Assembly (NCBI GenBank): GCA_024280295.1
Contig: JAJRQK010000052.1
Span: 1 to 53,428 of the forward strand
From: Bacteroidota bacterium
Lineage (GTDB): Bacteria > Bacteroidota > Bacteroidia > Flavobacteriales_D > Crocinitomicaceae
DNA length: 53,428 nt
Direction: 5' to 3'
Below, in pieces: positions 51,795 through 53,428 of this stretch. Position 1 is the stretch's first letter; every line of letters begins with the position of its first letter. The notes beneath the pieces are model-generated. The model did not search any database. It was not told the DNA's origin and saw nothing but the letters and a program-made list of their open reading frames with translations. Position numbers and translations under genes: made by a program.

Positions 51795-53057
51795 TTATCT
51801 TCCTAAACGTTGGTGTGCAGAAGCAAAATGTCCAGATGACATAGCCGCGATTATGGAAATTTCTCCTGCAAGGCAAAGTCCAGCGCAAATTTCTGCTAGC
51901 TTCACTGCTTTTCCTTCACCATAGCAATCCATCATTTCTAGGCAATCACGCTGAGTTGGCCATGAGGTTCCACCACCAACTGTACCAACGACTAAATTTG
52001 GTAAAGAAACTGAGCAGTACAAATCTCCGTCCTGCGTTATTTCCATTCTAGTAATTCCGACAGAAGCTTCAGAAACACATGCAGCATCTTGACCACAAGC
52101 AATAAACATTGCGGCTAATCCATTCGCATAATGTCCTTGTGCACCAATGGCTCCGCATTTTACGGCTCCCATGAACGAAGTCTGCCAATATTGAAACATA
52201 AGCTCAGGACTAGATTTTAATATTTTGTTAATGATTTCTTTTTTGAGGACAATTTCAGCGACTACTTTTTTACCTCTCACAGAGCTAAATGAAGTTGAAG
52301 TTGCTTTTTTATCTCCAGAAAAATTGCTTTCAATAAACCAAATATCAGGCTTAATTGGTGTATGTTTCACGATATGCTCACAAATTGCTTGAGTTGCTAT
52401 GGTTACCATATTTTGGCCAGCAGCATCACCTGTTGTAAACTCAAAAGACAGAATAACCTGATTGCCTTCGATGTTAAAATCCATGTCATTCAACTTTGCA
52501 TAATTACTTGTCTTGGCAACTACCTTCTGAAATTTATCCTTCTCCTTCATAATCCAAAGAATAAATTCACCAACACCAAGAACAGTTTCAAACTTAAAAA
52601 GTGGGCATCGTTGAATTCCTTCCACAAGGCAAACAGAGCGAATTGCACCCGATAATCGACAAGCCCTTGCTCCTCTAGCATAAGAAGCAACAAGTGCACC
52701 TTCAGTTGTTGCGAGTGGAACATAATATCCACCTGAAGCAGCAACTCCATTTACGACTAACGGCCCCAAAACTCCAGTAGGAACTTGAGTCATCCCAATA
52801 AAATTCTCAATATTACCCTTCAAATTACCAAAGACCTCAATCTCCTCTTCCCCAGATAAATAATCAAATTTCTTGTCCATGGCATCCTCAATAAACTCTA
52901 AGCGCTGATCAAATCCTTCTTTCGTATGTGGATTCCTGCTTGGTACAGTTTGCAAACCTTCCGTCTTTGAAAGCTCAAAGGTTGCTATGTGTTTGATTGA
53001 ACCATCTAAGTCAAATTTTTGGACAGCCTTGTTTAATTTCGGTTTTGTAATGCTCAT
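51795..53057 (-). CDS. HMG-CoA reductase, class I
   Basis: 420 residues; catalyses reduction of HMG-CoA to mevalonate, the committing step of the mevalonate route to isoprenoids. Motifs: NFIGMTQVPTGVLGPL, the catalytic glutamate in TTEGALVAS, the lysine in SGDKKATSTSF, a GDAAGQNM cofactor motif, the aspartate in CGQDAACVSEAS, GTVGGGTSWP and the C-terminal histidine in SGHFASAHQRLGR. The order matches class I enzymes. It is the first gene of the eight-gene operon; its start is 292 nt from an IS1595-type transposase start. It may be the cell's only reductase or a second, pathway-specific copy. Confidence 0.93.
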   Translation of the reverse strand: MSITKPKLNKAVQKFDLDGSIKHIATFELSKTEGLQTVPSRNPHTKEGFDQRLEFIEDAMDKKFDYLSGEEEIEVFGNLKGNIENFIGMTQVPTGVLGPLVVNGVAASGGYYVPLATTEGALVASYARGARACRLSGAIRSVCLVEGIQRCPLFKFETVLGVGEFILWIMKEKDKFQKVVAKTSNYAKLNDMDFNIEGNQVILSFEFTTGDAAGQNMVTIATQAICEHIVKHTPIKPDIWFIESNFSGDKKATSTSFSSVRGKKVVAEIVLKKEIINKILKSSPELMFQYWQTSFMGAVKCGAIGAQGHYANGLAAMFIACGQDAACVSEASVGITRMEITQDGDLYCSVSLPNLVVGTVGGGTSWPTQRDCLEMMDCYGEGKAVKLAEICAGLCLAGEISIIAAMSSGHFASAHQRLGR

Positions 53058-53349
53058 GAATTTAGTTTTACTTCTTTTAAGCTCTTCCTAAGTTAGTAAT
53101 TGGTTTCAAATTTGGGTGAAATATCTTTATGTTCCGACTTGAATTGAGCAACAAGGACGTTTAATGTTGCGAAAATCACAAATTTTCTAAGAATCTTACA
53201 AGAATGGTAAGATCTATGGAGTTGCAGCTCAATTCCGATTTTTTTTGAAAAATTTAGCGTTGAATTATAAATCAAACTGATTCCCCTATATTTTACCAGA
53301 ACGTAAATTGAATACGATGTTCAACTCTACTTTTGAATAAAAAAAGAAG

Positions 53350-53428
53350 ATGAACATACTAGAATTTATGGAAGAATTTCCAACAGAACAGGTTTGCAAG
53401 GATCATTTCCGAGAGCAGCGAGAGAAAG
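53350..53428 (+). CDS. IS1595-family transposase, N-terminus only (cut by window edge)
   Basis: The last 79 bases encode MNILEFMEEFPTEQVCKDHF followed by REQREK. This matches the start of IS1595-type (ISXO2-like) transposases, where a short F-x-x-x-F-P-x-E-x-x-C-x-x-H/Y-F segment precedes a zinc ribbon. The remainder is outside the window. The 292 nt between it and the HMG-CoA reductase gene hold no recognisable gene; the element's left inverted repeat should lie there but I cannot define it without the other end. Confidence 0.7.
   Translation, partial: MNILEFMEEFPTEQVCKDHFREQREK

Noticed and set aside
1-53428. CRISPR arrays, rRNA or tRNA genes, phage modules
   Set aside because: No regularly spaced repeats, no recognisable tRNA or rRNA sequence and no capsid, terminase or tail genes were seen on either strand.

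Overview
The window is AT-rich, densely coding bacterial DNA from the phylum Bacteroidota, most likely order Flavobacteriales; I would guess near Crocinitomicaceae, but the sequence does not fix the family. Support: type IX secretion (T9SS) C-terminal sorting domains on several secreted proteins, many short Bacteroidota-style lipoproteins, -7 boxes of the form TAnnTTTG close to start codons, no obvious Shine-Dalgarno sequences, a TonB-family protein with the flavobacterial N-terminal zinc-ribbon-like segment, and a class I HMG-CoA reductase (mevalonate pathway).

Layout. 1-1500: 3' part of glmS. 1.5-10.2 kb: a polytopic membrane protein, a GC-richer intergenic block with a strong stem-loop, a run of secreted proteins and lipoproteins (one a large T9SS protein broken by two frameshifts), an alkyltransferase-like protein and an SDR. 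10.2-19.0 kb: a YyaL/DUF255 thioredoxin-fold protein, divergent from a YfhO-type membrane protein and a coupled SGNH-SGNH-MBOAT set that looks like an envelope O-acylation machine. 19.1-24.9 kb: exported proteins (MORN-like repeats, nuclease/phosphatase fold with T9SS tail, GIN-domain lipoprotein, unknown T9SS protein). 25.0-32.7 kb: housekeeping, with paaZ, dusB divergent from glyS-era, then der. 33.0-39.8 kb: minus-strand envelope and signalling genes (TonB, 7TM-SpoIIE phosphatase, prolyl oligopeptidase, OB-fold and VanZ-like proteins). 39.8-40.87 kb: a degraded SGNH hydrolase gene, an orphan XRE regulator with a candidate operator, and a 19-bp-arm inverted repeat, which reads as a small accessory island.

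40.87-53.06 kb is the most unusual part. Eight minus-strand genes are packed with a 2-nt gap or overlaps of 1-8 nt: HMG-CoA reductase, UbiA-family prenyltransferase, a rifampin-phosphotransferase-like ATP-grasp/swinging-His protein, a BtaA-like (DUF3419) aminocarboxypropyltransferase, a dolichol/phytol-kinase-like membrane protein, a GNAT-fold protein, an OleC-like acyl-adenylating enzyme and a cytochrome P450. A convergent two-gene plus-strand unit ends in a (frameshifted) sterol-desaturase/fatty-acid-hydroxylase. Together they suggest a dedicated pathway for an isoprenoid-containing, amino-acid-headgroup lipid or related terpenoid conjugate; I know of no described pathway with this set. The right edge holds the start of an IS1595-family transposase, just upstream of that operon.

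No CRISPR array, rRNA or tRNA gene was recognised. Three frameshifts in otherwise intact genes (near 4366, 5288 and 42013) lie in or next to short homopolymers or repeats and may be sequencing errors or real lesions.
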